Origin: Craterostigma plantagineum
Lineage: Eukaryota > Streptophyta > Magnoliopsida > Lamiales > Linderniaceae
Reading direction: 5' to 3'
Length of the DNA: 64,000 nt
Assembly: GCA_027422505.1 (NCBI GenBank)
Contig: JAPQWV010000330.1
Coordinates: 496,001-560,000 of the forward strand
The position numbers and the translations under genes are program-made. The notes beneath the pieces were generated by a model. That model had not been told where the DNA came from and made no database searches. It saw nothing but the letters and a program-made list of their open reading frames with translations. Positions 1 through 12,239 of this stretch are shown in pieces (position 1 is the stretch's first letter; each line of letters starts with the position of its first letter).

Positions 1-666
1 TCCAAGTGGCAGTGGAAGCGCATGCAGGCGAAGAAATCCAAGCAGCTGCTGAAAGCTCGCCTCGGCCGTGAGCGTCAGATATACGAGATGCGGAAGCGCG
101 CCGAGCTGAAGGCGGCGGTTTCCGAGCTCGAACGTCCATGGGAGGCCGTTGAGAAGCCGCCGAATCTGTTCTCCGTGAGCGCCGACGAGCAGCTGAAGGT
201 GTTGGCTGACCGATTTCACAAGCCCGGCGGGCTCGATTTGTGGTCGGAGAGGGACGGGCCTCAGCTATTCAGGCCGGATAACGACGGTGTGCCGTCGTCG
301 AGGTTTTTCCCAAAGGGGGCTGTTCACAGCGTGAGGCCGTACGGAAAAGCCGAGGGAGAGGGTTTATTGCCAGAAAGGAAGGGAGGTGATGCCGAGGAGT
401 TGGTTAGAAAAGGGCATTCGAATGGGCGTTCGAAGACACGTGGCAATGATGATTCTGGTCTTGTAAAGGAGGTTAAAGGTGAGAGCTTTGATAACGGGAA
501 GGTGGAGAAGAAGGGAATTAGGGGAAGAGATGGTAGGAAAGGTGTTGGAGTAAATAATGGTGGCGATTCTTGGGGGAATGAACGGAGGAATAAAGCTAGT
601 AGGAACTCAGAGATGTTTGATATGACTTTGCTAGATGATGGTAAGTATGGCTTTGCATTTGATTGA
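1..666 (+). CDS. 3' end of an uncharacterised basic plant protein (5' part outside window)
   Basis: The reading frame is open from the first base of the window, so the 5' end is missing; the internal Met at 22 is probably not the start. About 221 residues are visible. The first 50 are strongly basic (KKSKQLLKARLGRERQ, EMRKRAELKAAVSELE) and look like a charged helix. A conserved-looking block follows (PNLFSVSADEQLKVLADRF, WSERDGPQLF), then a low-complexity Gly/Lys/Arg/Asn tail ending SEMFDMTLLDDGKYGFAFD. I recognise it only as a plant protein of unknown function; the N-terminal extension of an organellar DEAD-box helicase is a vague possibility, but no helicase motif is present. A GTAAGT donor-like site at 641-646 lies inside the last codons, so the true 3' end could differ. 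The gene converges on the minus-strand RETICULATA-related gene. Confidence 0.55.
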   Translation, partial: SKWQWKRMQAKKSKQLLKARLGRERQIYEMRKRAELKAAVSELERPWEAVEKPPNLFSVSADEQLKVLADRFHKPGGLDLWSERDGPQLFRPDNDGVPSSRFFPKGAVHSVRPYGKAEGEGLLPERKGGDAEELVRKGHSNGRSKTRGNDDSGLVKEVKGESFDNGKVEKKGIRGRDGRKGVGVNNGGDSWGNERRNKASRNSEMFDMTLLDDGKYGFAFD

Positions 667-1006
667 TGATGACGATCTTTTCCTTGTTTGTGTTTTACCC
701 TTCTTCATCAGAAAACCTGCGTAAACCATGATCGTTGGTTTCGTTGATATGTAATATGAAAGTTTCGAACAGAGATGTTGTTGGATATGTAAGCCATAAG
801 CATGATTTATTATCAGAAGGTATGTTATCTGAGAAACCACAGTGAAAGAAACTAGAAACAGTGATCAACTTCGATACATATTCTTGAATAACGACCCAGC
901 ATCATTCATATCTGAGTTGTAACGATACGTCAATGAAGTTTTAGACAATACGGTGATCATCAGGAAAACAGAGGAGGCAGACAAAGACTGGTTATTACGC
1001 ATACTG

Positions 1007-2942
1007 TTACTGCACGCCAGACCACCTTGCCCAGTCGACAAACTGCATCCCGCCATATACGTTGTTGGCGAATCTAACGCCGACTGTAAACGCCAGCGCA
1101 ACGATGGGAATCTGCTTAGCCAATGAAGAGGATTCAACTACGAGTTCCAGCCCGTTGATAATCTGATAGCGAGTGTTGGAAGAAACTGCCAGGAAAACTC
1201 CTGCAAAAAATTGGTCCGAAATCGAATCACATCAGTCATACAAACAGAAACGGTGATGGGAAAGAGTACCCCAAAGTGCTGCGCTTTTTATAAGAGGAGG
1301 AACTGGGATGTCATCTTCTGATTTCTTGATGCTCCTGATAAACAAGTAATGAATCTTTCTTGGCGGTCATTACTAAATATTGATGCAAGATAGGATCTCA
1401 TGAAAAAAGATACCTCTTGGCGGTCATTATTAAATTAGCGATTCCTTGACCAACGATGCCACAACCAAATCCTACTAGTCCATAGAGAATACCCTGAAAA
1501 CCATATTCAGTGTCGATGTTATAGCACCATAGCATACATAAAGAAAGAAGACAAGGGACATAAAGTTCTCGTCTTTTGTTAGGAGATGATATTCAAGAAT
1601 CGAGGGTCAACGATGAAACCTTCAAGAAATATGTGGCAACTCTCTGGCTGACTGAGAATCGAGATCCAGGCCTTTCTGCTTCAAATACACTGTAAGGATC
1701 AACTGTAAGTATAGATTTGAAGTTTATTGATCAATGATGAACGAAGGTGAAAACAATTACCTGCTGGGTAGTGCCCCATATGCTCTCATCAAACGTCCGA
1801 AAACCCCTTGAGATGCAGAGGAAGGCTGTCCAATTCGAGCATATGGAGCTAACATGCCAACTAGGGCAACATTAACAACTACCCCAACTAAAAGGTCAGC
1901 CATATACAGTTCAAATTCTGCCCAGAAATCTTTCCCTCTTTTCTTGACTTCAGCAAACGTTGCGCAGCAAGAATCTATGACGATCTGATACAAAAGAATC
2001 TATGATGATTCTATTGAACCAAACCATGCCTTTCAAAATCGAAAATGCTTGAATGCCATGGTATGAGCCAATTTGGAGAAAAAAAAAACAGAAAACAAGA
2101 GAGAAAGACCTCTGATCCAATTTTAAAAAGAAATGATTGATCAGCCAGCATCCTATTTCTGAGCATGGAACAAGTTCTCATCAGAAATCCAAGCGGCCAA
2201 ACAGACCCCTGCAATGCAATTGCCAGTTTCAAAGGCTAGCCATAAAAAAAAAAAAACAACTGCTAGGTATTTGATCAGCACACGAAAAACGATTCACAAG
2301 TGAAATATATTACACCTGCATGTCCAAGTATCGAAGAAGAAGCACTTTCCTTAATCCCACAGTCTTAGCAGCCTCCATCATGTCAGCTGGAAGTTTTGCT
2401 CCTCTTGCTTCGGTCTCTCTAATAACCTCCTCAAACTTTAGTATTGGGCCAAATTCTTTTTCCTCATAATCACCACCACCTCCACCACCATCATCACCAC
2501 CACCGCCACCATTATCACCACCACCACCGCCACCATTATCACCACCACCGCCCTGAATGTTCCCATTGCCGCCATTGCCATCAACTGAAGAAACCCCATT
2601 GCCACAACCATCGCAACTACTGCCACTTCTTCCACCACCATATTGCATTTCCACAGCTTTCTTATCTTTAGCCACAGTATCAGTGTCTTTTACGGTAGAC
2701 AAAGAAGGGCCTAATTGGGAGTCACCCCCTGAATTCAGTTCAGCAACAACTACAAATATATGGCTTCTCTTCTTGTGACGCAGAAAACTCCTATTCGCTC
2801 TTCTAGTGACATTAGCAGGGAAAAACAAAGCTTTATTAACTGGCACCGAACACTTGGCAAGCCACCGCGATAAAATGACGTCACTTGGCAAATTCTGCAA
2901 ATGGGCTGCTCTAATGCTTGACGAACAACGTGCCATTGTCAC
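1007..2942 (-). CDS. RETICULATA-RELATED chloroplast membrane protein (DUF3411 family, RER3/RER4-like)
   Basis: Seven exons: 2942-2316, 2208-2110, 1984-1761, 1689-1620, 1493-1414, 1334-1270 and 1200-1007. They join in frame to 452 residues. The first ~80 residues are Ser/Arg-rich and acid-poor, like a transit peptide. A Gly/Asp-rich run follows (about residues 124-158). The DUF3411 core then shows LPADMMEAAKTVGLRKVLLL, IVIDSCCATFAEVKKRGKDF, LVGMLAPYARIGQPS and, at the C terminus, NNVYGGMQFVDWA. Family members sit in the plastid envelope and affect mesophyll development and leaf reticulation; their biochemical activity is unknown. Hydrophobic stretches in the core fit membrane insertion. A Met two codons after the chosen start is an alternative. 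The subfamily assignment (RER3/4 rather than RER1/LCD1) rests on memory of the core sequence. Confidence 0.9.
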
Positions 2943-3368
2943 AAACAGTTAATAACAGATCGTATACCAGTTGTAGACGGATCCCGGCAACAAAAAGCTG
3001 CGAAACGAAGCACACAATAAAAGATCAAATCGTCGCCGGAAATGTGAAAAGGCTCGAAAGTTTTACGGAAAAAAAGTTTGCTTTTATACCGTGCGCGACT
3101 GGTTCGTGGCTCCTTTCCTGCGATTGGGGCGAAATGGGAGGTGAAATTACCCGAGGGAGAAAGATTACATCTTCACTGTTCGATCATTGTAGCAGTGGAC
3201 TGTTGTCAGAAACGAGTGGAGAGTGTAAAAGCGGCGGCACGGTTCTTCCCCGATCGATATTTCTTGATTGTTACATTCCGCACGCGGGAGTTTCGGACAC
3301 TTACGCTAGGGCTTGTATTATATATTTATTTAGATTATATAAATATCACTTTTATTTACAAGGAATAG

Positions 3369-3441
3369 GTCTGGGTGGTGTAGTTGGTTATCACGCTAGT
3401 CTCACACACTAGAGGTCCCCTGTTCGAACCCGGGCTCAGAC
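3369..3441 (+). tRNA. tRNA-Val, anticodon CAC
   Basis: The 73-base cloverleaf has acceptor strands GTCTGGG and CTCAGAC (one G-T pair), anticodon stem CTAGT/ACTAG and loop CTCACAC with CAC at 3403-3405. The T arm is CCCTG-TTCGAAC-CCGGG, with one T-C mismatch where plant tRNA-Val normally has CCCGG. No intron is present. A T run shortly downstream (3451-3480) could serve as Pol III terminator. It lies between the start sites of two divergent protein genes. The mismatch may reduce function or be an ordinary variant. Confidence 0.88.
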
Positions 3442-3674
3442 AATATATAATTTTATTTTTATTGATTTTTGTTTTTGTTTTTGTTTTCTCCTCATTCTCT
3501 CTCGCAAATTAGAGAACCCAGCTATTTCTCAGCAATTGTATACCAAATTACCAATCTTTGTTTTGAGCGTGTTTGCTCTCTCATCACTCTATAATCTTCA
3601 TCTCCACGGTTGATTAGGTATTCAATTTTGAAGCTCGATTTCCCTGGGGTTCGCTCGCGATCAATCATTGGAAG

Positions 3675-5436
3675 ATGGACTGGGGCAACGTGACTGCTGA
3701 GGATCTCGTAGAAGCCCTTCGAGAGGTTGATTGGTCGACGCCGCCGCGTCCGTTGTCTGAATTCTTCTCTCGGTTCACCGTTCCTCGTTCACTGGCAAAA
3801 TGGAACAGTCGCCTCAAGTGCAACCTATACTAGTAAGCTGTTGATTCTAGCTTGCATCGTAATTGATCGATTGGACTTCTTTTGTGCTGTTCATCTAGTA
3901 GTTGGAACCTCGACTACTATCCCTCTTATTAAGTAGCGACGTAGGTTTCTCTATTGCTTTTGGATTAGATTATTATGCTAAATCGCAATGTTTTGGATGA
4001 TAATCATGTTTATTTAAAGATTTGTTATTGCTCTCATGATCATCTTCGGAATGGTGAGTTGCTAATGGGGTCTGCCCTACGATGGACGGATCTAGAAAAT
4101 TTTATGATTCGTGGTTTTCGGAGTTGCTTTAGGAAAATTCGGTGGGTGCTATCAGTTTCTAGGGCAGTGTATAACTGTACAGTTGCAATGTTCTTCTTTA
4201 GATGGAAAAAGGAAAAGGAAAATTAGAATCATGCATATCACCGTTTCTTCCCACTTGCTAATACTTATTGAACTAGTCAACTCGTCTCATTTGTGTGTGT
4301 GCGCGAAATACATGCAAGCAACCATTTGCTAGATCTGTTGTTTCAAGGGAGCTGATACTTTTTGGTCTTCTTTTTGCAGCTACAGGACCAACTATTTCAT
4401 CATGATTGTTCTAATTCTTGGTAAGAATGCTAATCACTATATTTAACTCATGCTTGTACTTTGCAGTGGCTTGCGTTAACCATGCTGTTTTATGTGAATT
4501 TCCGTATTATTTAGGGTTGGGATTTCTGAGGAGTCCGCTGGCCATTGTTGCTGCTTTGATGACAGCCCTCAGCATTGCTTTTCTGAATGATAGGTTTCAT
4601 ATCTTAACTACACTGTTTCTCTGAAGTTTCACGCTATCCTACTTCCGCAACTTGGACTTGTGGGTTGTTCCCATTTTAGTTGCATTTGTGCTCTATTTGA
4701 TGGATATCGTGAAAGAATACTTCTATTGTTGGATGTCAGTTATTGCTTCATGCTACTGGGCTAGTAAATCTTATATTTGCTTACTAGTTAAGTCACTGTG
4801 TGTTTTACAATTTTTCTTTCGCAGCTTTGCTGGAACTTTCAGTGAAAAAGTTACACGAACTGTGAGGCAGTTTTCTCCCCATTTAGCTGCCAAAATGAGA
4901 CCTCCTCTTACGTAAGTAAATTTTTTGGCCTTTATTTCCCTAAATTGCGTGGTGTTGATCCTCACTTGGATGATATTTGATCAGGCCTGTAATCCGCGGG
5001 CGCCCATCATCAAAACGAGCTATACACATATGTGGACGGCCTCGTTGGATGTTTGTTTTAGTTTCATTTGCAGGTGAATAATTTCTATTTCTACGATTTG
5101 CGCAAGAGCTTTGATCATTTAATCTCACATGCAAGTTTTTTGCTCTTTCTGCAGTGAGCTTTATCCTTTGGTTTGTTTCTTGTGGTATCATTACTGTCAT
5201 GTGGGCAATCGCCATTGGCCTCCTTGGTAGTGGAACACACGGTTTTTAATATTTTTGGTTGAAGTCTGACATATTCTTTCCTGTTTTGCTAATTCTCTTA
5301 ATTTCTTGATCTGTTTTATGTTTCTTTCAAAGCCACTGTGATTCATGCAACCTTTAGGACGCCGAACCTGAAAGCCCGTTTGAACACATTCCGTGAGGAG
5401 TTTCGTGCTGTTTGGCGCAATTACAGTGAGCTGTAG
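3675..5436 (+). CDS. PRA1H: PRA1 family protein H (prenylated Rab acceptor)
   Basis: Seven exons: 3675-3832, 4380-4420, 4515-4593, 4825-4911, 4985-5073, 5155-5226 and 5333-5436. They join to 209 residues starting MDWGNVTAEDLVEALREVDW. The order is typical of the plant H clade: a soluble N terminus with FSRFTVPRSLAKWNSRLKCN, a first hydrophobic pair (FIMIVLILGLGFL, LAIVAALMTALSIAFL), a basic loop (KVTRTVRQFSPHLAAKMRPP), a second hydrophobic pair, and the tail RLNTFREEFRAVWRNYSEL. PRA1 proteins are small endomembrane proteins thought to act in Rab GTPase recycling and ER-Golgi traffic. The start fits homologues and lies after the tRNA gene. No unusual feature is seen. Confidence 0.93.
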
Positions 5437-5853
5437 ATGTCTTAATGTGTGAGTTGCTTTTACCCTCGGTTTGCCTTTCCATTTAATGAGATTCATCATG
5501 ATTTACTCCCGTACATTTGTCCGAAAATGTAGACTACCCCTTGTAATTGCACTTTGTAGGTATAGTGTGTATGCTTGACATGTTTCCTTTCGTCGTCGGT
5601 ACCACGATTCTGACGACATCAAAATGATTTATTATGTTTAGTTTCTTCCATTGCAGGTGCTCCAATCTGATATAAATTAGATAGTAGTTGGAATTTCGAA
5701 AAACTACTTTTTTTTTGTTTGTAAATGGCTACTCTTGTGATTTGGGTCCGACTCCGAGACACTGGGATTTATATGGAAGATTCTGTATTCTGTTAGCTCA
5801 GCTCAGATCAGAGCTCTATATTGTTTTTAACAATGTCAAGTGGTAGGAATTTA

Positions 5854-5854
<1 letters not shown>

Positions 5855-5903
<49 letters not shown>
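5855..5903. repeat. (TC)n microsatellite
   Basis: About 24 near-perfect CT units lie between the 3' ends of PRA1.H and the uracil phosphoribosyltransferase gene. They are probably neutral and polymorphic. Confidence 0.9.
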
Positions 5904-5909
<6 letters not shown>

Positions 5910-6121
5910 AACTTAGAATCAAGAACGCCGTAAACACAAACGTCTCAAAAATATGATATCTCCAGGCAAAAAACAGTGAATTGAAACTACTACTAATTAC
6001 TAAAGACCCGTCGAAACTAGAACTTGGTAATTATATCCAAAAAAAATGTCATAGATACTTTTGACACGTATATGCAGCAGTCTTTAATTCGCGTCTTACA
6101 GCAACATAGGTAGTGTAAGAC

Positions 6122-8518
6122 TTACGTGCCAAAGCTGCGATCACCAGCATCACCCAGGCCAGGGATTATCAACCTGGAAAATTTCAAGAAAACGTTTATG
6201 AGAGAAACCAGTTAACTAAATCAGTCCTTTTCAACTTCATTATCTCACCCTTTTTCATTAACAGTGGGGTCAAGCATTCCGGCGTACACATGAAGCCTGG
6301 CGAGTACGAACAAAACATTATTCAGCTTCTCAAAGATATCAACTAAATATGGATGATAATTTGAGAAATACGCCATTACCCGGGAAATTTCTCGCCTAAC
6401 TTTTGAAGTGCAGGAGGAGCGGCAACGACAGATATCTGAAACAATTTGCAGAATTTTCAGAAACAAGAACAGTTAACTGCGAGTAGAGATAGAAACCAAC
6501 CACTTTAATCTGCTTGTTTTCAACCCCGCGTGACTTTATCAGTTCAAGGGCTGTGACAATCGTACCGCCTAAAATCGTGCATTTACAAATTGACTTGTCA
6601 AAAGACGGGGGGGAAAAAAGAAAACAATAGCTGTGTTATCAGCTAAAGTTATTCATCTACCTGTTGCAAGCATTGGATCCACGACGAACACTCGAGAGCC
6701 TTCAGGAAATTTCTCAGGCAACCTGTTAAGACGGCCGAAATCTGAGTAACGATTGATTGATGTATTCCTCGGAGCAGAGCATTTTTTATGAAGAAATATT
6801 ACCGGCAGCAAAATTCCTAGAGAGTAAGCTTACTTGTTCAAGTATACAGTTGGCTGAAGAGATTCTTCATCTCGGCTGACTCCTACAATGGTTTATTTAG
6901 AGAATTTAGTAAAACAGAACATTCTTACGCATCTGTTGCATGACAGAAGAATAAATTGTTTTGACAATAGTGTTGTAAGACACAGAAGAGAACGGTATAA
7001 TGATGTTATTATCTCGTTTCTCAGTGTCCATTAATTAAAAGCAAGCTTATTACCTAGATGATATATCTTTGTAGCAGGCAAAATCGACGGTGCATGCTCT
7101 GATAGAGCAAGTCCAGCTCTCAGTATAGGGACGATCTGTAGAGCAGATGGTGAACAAATAGACTTTTTTTTAAAGAAAATTAATTGTTTTCAATAATGCA
7201 TGACGAACACATGATTACAATCAATCAATGTGCGAGATTGTTATGACTGTTTAGATAGATAGACATATCGATATGTATATATACATATATATGGCGAGAT
7301 GAGAGAGAGAGGGAAAGAGACTAACCGATATAGGTTCCCTAGGATCAATGAATTCCACAGAGGCAACAGCCATTGGCGTCTGAATCTCCCCTGTAATAGT
7401 TGGCTGGCGGAAATACAAGCATTTATAATTGGTCACAGCTTAAAAGAACCAAACATTTCAAAAAGCGGAAAACACTTCGGCAAATACAAGGCATGCCAAA
7501 AGAGACTTTTCGGTAGAGTAGTTCAGAATTGCTTTATAAACATGGTGTAGGAAAGTTTCAGGAACAAGAAAAACAGACGATAAACATCAACTCACCAAAC
7601 AATCTCTTGATGCCTCGTAAATTAGCAATCTACCGAGTTCAGCCATGGCATTCCCTAAAAGAGTATAAAAAAACCACAAAATCTCCATTTAGAATGATAT
7701 CATACGGCTAAAAATTGCAAGTGAACTAACAACCTATCCATACTGCGCTTAGATGAGGCTTTACTATGCTGATTTAACGGATTCAGATATTTTAGCAAAG
7801 TTTTGCGTCTTACTGAAGATTGGGCAAGGAGTTTCTGCGTTCCTAAGAACTGAAACCCAATGCTTAATGAGAGGATGGGGCGGCACAAAAACCTGGAAAA
7901 GCCAAAGCTCAAACTTTTAAATTGAACCGCTCAATCATCGGTGGATTGGCAATTACCCACATACAACTTCAGTCCCAGAGGCAGAGTATTAAACATATCG
8001 GTTAAAAATTAAAATCCATCACAGCCAACATTTCATCTCATCAGTTTTCAGAGACTACACAACATATGAGGATGGCAAAAAGAAAAACAACCTTTTCGGA
8101 ACGCCAATGCTCTTGGCCAACGTGAGAAAAAAAAGAAAGAAATTAAACTGCCAATAATCCACAATCTGCGACGGACCAATCAGACAGCATTCATTCAACC
8201 TCAAATAAAGAGAAACCCATAACACTGACCAGCATTCTGTCGCCACTCGGCATCGCTCGTCGCTCCGTGCTCGTTTGGCAGCTCACAGAAAAACAGCGCC
8301 GCTGCTCACATTCGATCAGCCCACGAAAAAAACAAGTCGTTAGACAAAAAAACCTACAACGTACCATCATATGAAAACAGAGCTTCAACCAAAATCAGAG
8401 GAAACGGGCAATATTCAACCTTTGCCTTTATCTTGGAGAAGGAAGGATTGAGCGCGGGGATAGGGTTTAATGATAGAGAATCCCGAAAAAAGCTACAACT
8501 ACTGACTATGCTTGCCAT
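6122..8518 (-). CDS. UPP: Uracil phosphoribosyltransferase, plastid type
   Basis: Twelve exons: 8518-8420, 8301-8230, 7892-7814, 7654-7596, 7403-7326, 7135-7054, 6882-6834, 6722-6661, 6568-6501, 6435-6380, 6296-6249 and 6173-6122, giving 267 residues. The first ~45 residues (MASIVSSCSFFRDSLSLNP) look like a plastid transit peptide. The catalytic part shows VFVPPHPLIKHW, FIDPREPI, VPILRAGLAL, the PRPP-binding loop RVFVVDPMLATGGT, and the uracil-binding end GLGDAGDRSFGT. The enzyme makes UMP from uracil and PRPP and is the main plant uracil salvage enzyme in plastids. There is no fused uridine-kinase domain, so this is the stand-alone form. The first two exons were inferred from frame and splice sites; the core is secure. 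Confidence 0.9.
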
Positions 8519-9035
8519 TTCTACTATACTAACTAATTTTAAATAATATACAGAAATGTTTAAAAAATTGAAATACACAAGCAAACTTGCTAGAACTGAG
8601 GTGGTAACAAGTGAGACTGAGGATTGTCGTCGGTTGGAACTGAGCTTGATTTTAGGGAAGGTGGCGCAATGGTTATGGTGGGACTTGTCGCACCAGATAA
8701 TTGTTTCTCCAGCATTATCTGTTAAACGATTATTTTATTATCTGATTTTCGCGCGTGTACGGCCCACGGATATAATTTGTTGGGCGTCGAAGCCCATTGA
8801 TACTCCTTGGTGGGTCCCACCGCTAAGACGTGGGTGGATAATTCTTGAAGCAAATCAACGGAGCCAGTGGGGCAATTACGATAAAGTACTTGGGTACTCG
8901 CGAATCGTCGGGGTAGAATTGTCATTCGTTGTTTCCCCTTCGCGATTAAAGAGTGGTGTAGGATTTGATTGTTTCGTAATTTCGTACTGGAATCGATGTT
9001 TTAAGGTTCTGTGTTCTGATCAGCGAACCATAATC
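8519..9035. promoter_or_regulatory. Bidirectional promoter region between UPP and FTSH
   Basis: This 517-base gap separates the inferred start codons of two divergent genes. It must hold both 5' UTRs and core promoters. I see no convincing TATA box or known motif, and did not assign transcription starts. The region is not needed as coding sequence by either model. Confidence 0.45.
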
Positions 9036-10608
9036 ATGTTGGCGCGAATTGGACGATCTTCAAATCGATCGTACTGCGGAGCAATAAAGGCAGTAAGTGG
9101 ACGTTTGCTTGCTTTGTTTGTTCCTGCAAATTTTATTGTTATCCACGCAAAGCTATCATTTTAGGGTTTTGAGTTTTTTCTATTTGTTTTCTCGTTATCT
9201 TCTACGTATGCTGTCAGAGTGCTATTTCGGGAAGCCACGCAGTGCGGTCATCGATCGTGAGCAAAAGTTTAAATGCTTCTCGATCAGCTGAAAATGTGGG
9301 GTTGGGGTTATTGAGGAGCTACTTTACATTGATTGGAGGGGGTAAACGCGTTGTGATGAGTAATTTTTCGAAGGAATTCGAGTTTCCTTTCCTCAGTCCT
9401 AGGCTTCGTAGGTTGTTCTGCGGCCAAACACCAAAGAAAAAGAGTGAGAAGTTATAATCCCAATGAGGCTTGTGTATTTGATGTGTTGTTTTTTATTTTC
9501 TACGCTGTTTGATGTTTGGTTGGTTTGATCTGATTGGTCTAGATTATGAAAACTATTACCCGAAGAACAAGAGCGAAATTCCCCGAGTAAACAAAAACAG
9601 TCAGAAATCCAGTGATAAAGGTATATAAATGCTGTCTTAGCGCATATTTTTTGGTTCGGTTCCTCCCTTTTTCCCATGCTGTAGTATTGTTTAGCTGTTA
9701 TAAACATGCTACTAGCTTATTGTTTGGCTTTCGTCTCGTGCTCCTTGTTTTTTCAGAGGAGTCAAGTACTGGTGGACCGTGGAATAATTCCGAAATTCCA
9801 AAGCAGTTACCACTTGCTATTCTTGCGTTTGTCCTAGCATCCATGTTTACAAACTCTCAGGAGCAGAAGCAGGTGAATTCCTTATCTAACCTTCTGTCGT
9901 ATAACCATATAGAACTGTGATGCGTACATTCCTGACCATGACCTCGTCCTCAGTCTATGTTTCTGATAATTTCTTTAATCTTCATTTTTTTCCAGATAAG
10001 TTTTCAAGAGTTCAAGAATACTCTACTTGAACCAGGCCTTGTGGATCATATAGTTATTTCGAACAAATCTGTGGCAAAAGTGTATGTTAGGGGACCATCC
10101 CTGGATAGCAGCGAAATCAATACTGACACTACTGGAGATGCCAATGCTAGAAGGAGGCAGAGCCATTATAAGTATTATATAAACATTGGAAGTGTTGAAA
10201 CATTTGAAGAGAAGTTGGAGGAAGCCCAGGAAGCTTTGGGAATTGACCCTCATAATTATGTCCCTGTCACATATGTTTCAGAGTTGAACTGGTTTGGAGA
10301 GTTGATGAAGTTTGCTCCAACATTATTGCTTCTGGGGACCCTTTTCTACATGGGTAGGAGAACTGGGTTTGGCGTTGGAGGTCCTAACGCAAAAGGTGGC
10401 CGTGGAATATTTAATATCGGAAAAGCACATATTACAAAGATGGATAAAAATTCCAAGAATAAGGTTAGGATATATTTTGTTCTTGTCCCCAGTCAAATTT
10501 TGTACTTAGACCAATTTTTATAAGGACCGTGCGCTGCGTTTCCCTTCTCCGAATCTATTTAAATTTATATCTTTTCTCTACAAGGTTTACTTCAAAGACG
10601 TTGCTGGT

Positions 10609-10643
<35 letters not shown>

Positions 10644-12239
10644 GCATTTTCTGAAGAATCCTAAAAAGTATGAGGAGCTTGGTGCCAAAATACCTAAAGG
10701 TGCTCTCCTGGTCGGTCCCCCGGGTACAGGAAAAACGCTTCTGGCCAAAGCAACAGCTGGAGAATCTGATGTGCCTTTCCTCTCCATATCTGGTTCAGAT
10801 TTTATGGAAATGTTTGTTGGGGTTGGACCATCGAGAGTTCGAAGCCTGTTTCAAGAGGCAAGACAGTGCGCACCAAGCATAATATTTATCGACGAAATAG
10901 ATGCAATAGGTAGGGCAAGAGGCCGTGGGGCGTTCTCTGGGGGTCACGACGAGCGCGAAAGTACTTTAAATCAGCTGCTCGTGGAGATGGATGGATTTGG
11001 AACTACTTCTGGCGTTGTTGTTCTTGCTGGAACTAACCGACCCGACATACTGGACAAAGCTTTGTTAAGGCCTGGGCGATTTGATCGCCAGATCACCATA
11101 GATAAGCCCGACATCAAGGGCAGGGATCAAATCTTTCGTATCTATCTGAAGAAGTTGAAACTTGATAAAGAACCATCTTTCTACTCCCAGAGACTTGCTG
11201 CCCTGACTCCTGGATTTGCTGGCGCTGATATTGCAAACGTTTGCAATGAAGCTGCTTTAATTGCTGCCAGAAACAAGAAGACTATAATAACAATGCAACA
11301 CTTTGAGGCAGCTATCGATCGCGTTATCGGTGGTCTTGAGAAGAAGAACAAGGTATAACTAATATCTAAAGATGTTTTAATCCGTCCTTAGCTGGATACA
11401 TCAATTTTATTTGCTAACATGCTAATGTTTGGCGTTTCTTTGTACAGGTCATCAGCAAGTTAGAACGCCGTACTGTTGCTTATCATGAATCAGGCCATGC
11501 AGTTGCTGGTTGGTTTCTCGAACACGCCGAACCGCTGCTGAAAGTTACAATAGTCCCACGTGGCACCGCCGCCCTAGGATTTGCTCAATATGTACCGAAC
11601 GAAAATCTCCTGATGACCAAAGAGCAGCTCTTTGACATGACTTGCATGACTCTAGGTGGCCGGGCAGCAGAGCAGGTGATCACACCATTTTCTTGAATCT
11701 TGTTATGTATTCTATTGACCCTTTTGGACGTATATATCTCCAAGGTTCTGCTTGGGAAGATCTCAACGGGCGCCCAGAACGACCTCGAGAAGGTGACGAA
11801 GATGACGTATGCCCAGGTGGCAGTGTATGGCTTCAGCGATAAAGTAGGCCTCCTCTCCTTCCCCCAAAGGGACGATGGATTTGAGATGAGCAAACCGTAT
11901 AGCAGCAAAACAGCTGCAATCATCGACGCCGAAGTGAGGGAATGGGTGGGAAAAGCGTACGCCAAAACCCTCGAACTGATAGGAGAGCACAAAGAGCACG
12001 TCGCTCAGATTGCTGAGCTATTGCTGGAGAAGGAAGTCTTACACCAAGAGGACTTGGTGAGAGTTCTCGGCGAGCGTCCCTTTAAGGCGAGCGAGCCCAC
12101 TAATTACGATAGGTTCAAACAAGGGTTCATCGAAGAAGAAGAAGGCAAGGAGAATAGCGATGCTAAAACTGATGGAACATCACCACCCCGGCCGCCCCCG
12201 CCCCCACCCCCATTGGACCCAGAAACAGTTCCAGCGTAG
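9036..12239 (+). CDS. FTSH10: Mitochondrial ATP-dependent zinc metalloprotease, m-AAA type (FTSH3/FTSH10-like)
   Basis: Eight exons: 9036-9092, 9218-9443, 9543-9620, 9757-9872, 9996-10463, 10585-11352, 11448-11675 and 11745-12239. The product is 811 residues, close to Arabidopsis FTSH3/10. It has a Ser/Arg-rich presequence, NYENYYP, a first membrane segment ([12 protein letters not shown]), the FtsH extracellular-type domain, a second membrane segment ([11 protein letters not shown]), Walker A GPPGTGKT, Walker B IIFIDEID, the second region of homology ([18 protein letters not shown]) and the zinc protease motif HESGH. These proteins form hexamers in the inner mitochondrial membrane and act in quality control and respiratory complex assembly. 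The C terminus ends in an unusual run of about ten prolines. FTSH3 and FTSH10 cannot be told apart here, so the symbol is provisional. Confidence 0.93.

Noticed and set aside
641..666. Further exons of the first gene downstream of the GTAAGT at 641
   Set aside because: The next 350 bases show no exon-like sequence on the plus strand and the opposite-strand gene starts at 1007; the frame's own stop at 664-666 is preferred.
2444..2671. His-rich ORF opposite the RETICULATA-related gene
   Set aside because: It is only the complement of the glycine-coding repeat in a well-supported exon.
6122..8518. Uridine kinase-uracil phosphoribosyltransferase fusion (UKL)
   Set aside because: No kinase domain precedes the UPRT core; the N terminus is a short transit-like peptide.
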